A DNA stretch of 64,000 bases, taken from NCBI RefSeq assembly GCF_902833055.1, contig NZ_CADFEJ010000002.1:62001-126000 (forward strand). The letters run 5' to 3'. Under the pieces are notes generated by a model. It worked only from the letters and a program-made list of their open reading frames with translations, had not been told where the DNA came from and did not search any database. How positions within the stretch are numbered: position 1 is the first letter of the stretch; each line of letters begins with the position of its first letter. A program made the translations under genes and the position numbers. Positions 63,697 through 64,000 of this stretch are shown one piece after another. The stretch is from Burkholderia territorii. GTDB taxonomy: Bacteria; Pseudomonadota; Gammaproteobacteria; Burkholderiales; Burkholderiaceae.

Positions 63697-64000
63697 GTGC
63701 ATTGCTATCCACTGGCGCGGCGGCCGATCTGTGCCGCGCTGTTCGGTGCGTTCGGCCTGTCCGCCACGCCGGCTCATGCCGATTCACCGCCGCAAGGCGC
63801 CAACCCGCCACCTGCCGCCCTGACCGCCGCCGCATCTACGCGCGGCGATGCGGCGCTGCTCGACGCCGTCACCGTCACGGCCACCCGTACCGCTACCGCC
63901 GCGAGTCGCACGGCCGCGTCCGTGTCGGTGATCACCGACGACGATCTCGAAGAGCAGCAAGCCGCCAACATCAAGGACGCGCTGCGCTACGAGCCGGGCG
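63697..64000 (+). CDS. TonB-dependent outer-membrane receptor, N-terminal part
   Basis: The gene starts at GTG 63697 (GGGAG at 63685-63689) and runs off the window. A signal peptide (ALFGAFGLSATPAHA, cleaved near residue 28) is followed by a low-complexity linker and the TonB box/plug start LDAVTVTATRTATAASRTAA and SVSVITDDDLEEQQAANIKD, then ALRYEPG. The plug sequence is of the type found in haem, haemoglobin or lactoferrin receptors, and the Fur box upstream supports an iron or haem substrate. The barrel is not in the window. Confidence 0.85.
   Translation, partial: MHCYPLARRPICAALFGAFGLSATPAHADSPPQGANPPPAALTAAASTRGDAALLDAVTVTATRTATAASRTAASVSVITDDDLEEQQAANIKDALRYEPG

Overview
The window is high-GC (mostly well over 60%) proteobacterial DNA whose gene content fits a Burkholderia cepacia complex species, probably a secondary chromosome. 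The clearest marker is the ceoR-llpE-ceoA-ceoB-opcM multidrug efflux locus (about 11-19 kb), a layout known from B. cenocepacia. DUF4148 and DUF6232 proteins, an OmpC-type porin and GC-rich codon use agree with this.

Layout. 1-2.3 kb: the start of a membrane sensor kinase, divergent from two tandem RcsB-like response regulators. 2.35-2.6 kb: a frameshifted remnant of an IS110-type transposase. 2.6-8.7 kb: a lower-GC island with an AT-rich leader and five tightly packed genes: a JmjC/cupin-like Fe(II)/2-oxoglutarate oxygenase, an MFS exporter, a SAM methyltransferase, an unknown 231-residue protein and a methyltransferase fused to a DUF2087-like tail. It is followed by about 480 bp of apparently decayed sequence. 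This island is the best candidate for an undescribed pathway. 8.7-19 kb: alpha/beta hydrolase, a TetR-controlled tautomerase and the ceo efflux locus. 19-25 kb: a DUF4148 protein, a tiny 29-codon ORF, a purine nucleoside permease, LysE, SelD and an EamA exporter. 24-28.6 kb: GABA catabolism (gabR divergent from gabT-gabD). 28.7-32.3 kb: two near-identical Aer aerotaxis receptors in tandem. 32.7-35.6 kb: DUF523, pcaF and its IclR regulator.

35.6-41.3 kb: a deacylase, an amino-acid binding protein, LysR, a metabolite:H+ symporter and an M20 amidohydrolase. 41.5-45.6 kb: TetR-AcuI-AhpD-like genes and an SDR with its own TetR. 45.8-47.3 kb: zwf. 47.5-52 kb: LysR, MFS, aldo-keto reductase and Old Yellow Enzyme, tied together by a shared palindrome. 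52-56 kb: O-methyltransferase/TetR pair, NCS2 purine permease and an SRPBCC-like protein. 56.4-59.8 kb: a second copy of the LysR / binding protein / deacylase module seen at 35.6-38.7 kb. 59.9-64 kb: a MetQ-type binding protein, the porin, three small hypothetical proteins and the start of a Fur-box-preceded TonB-dependent receptor.

Most regulators sit beside the genes they probably control, and many of the intergenic spaces hold a palindrome that supports this. The shared operators (TetR/SDR at 45 kb, LysR/MFS/AKR at 48-50 kb, GabR, PcaR) are read directly from the sequence; that each regulator binds there is inference.
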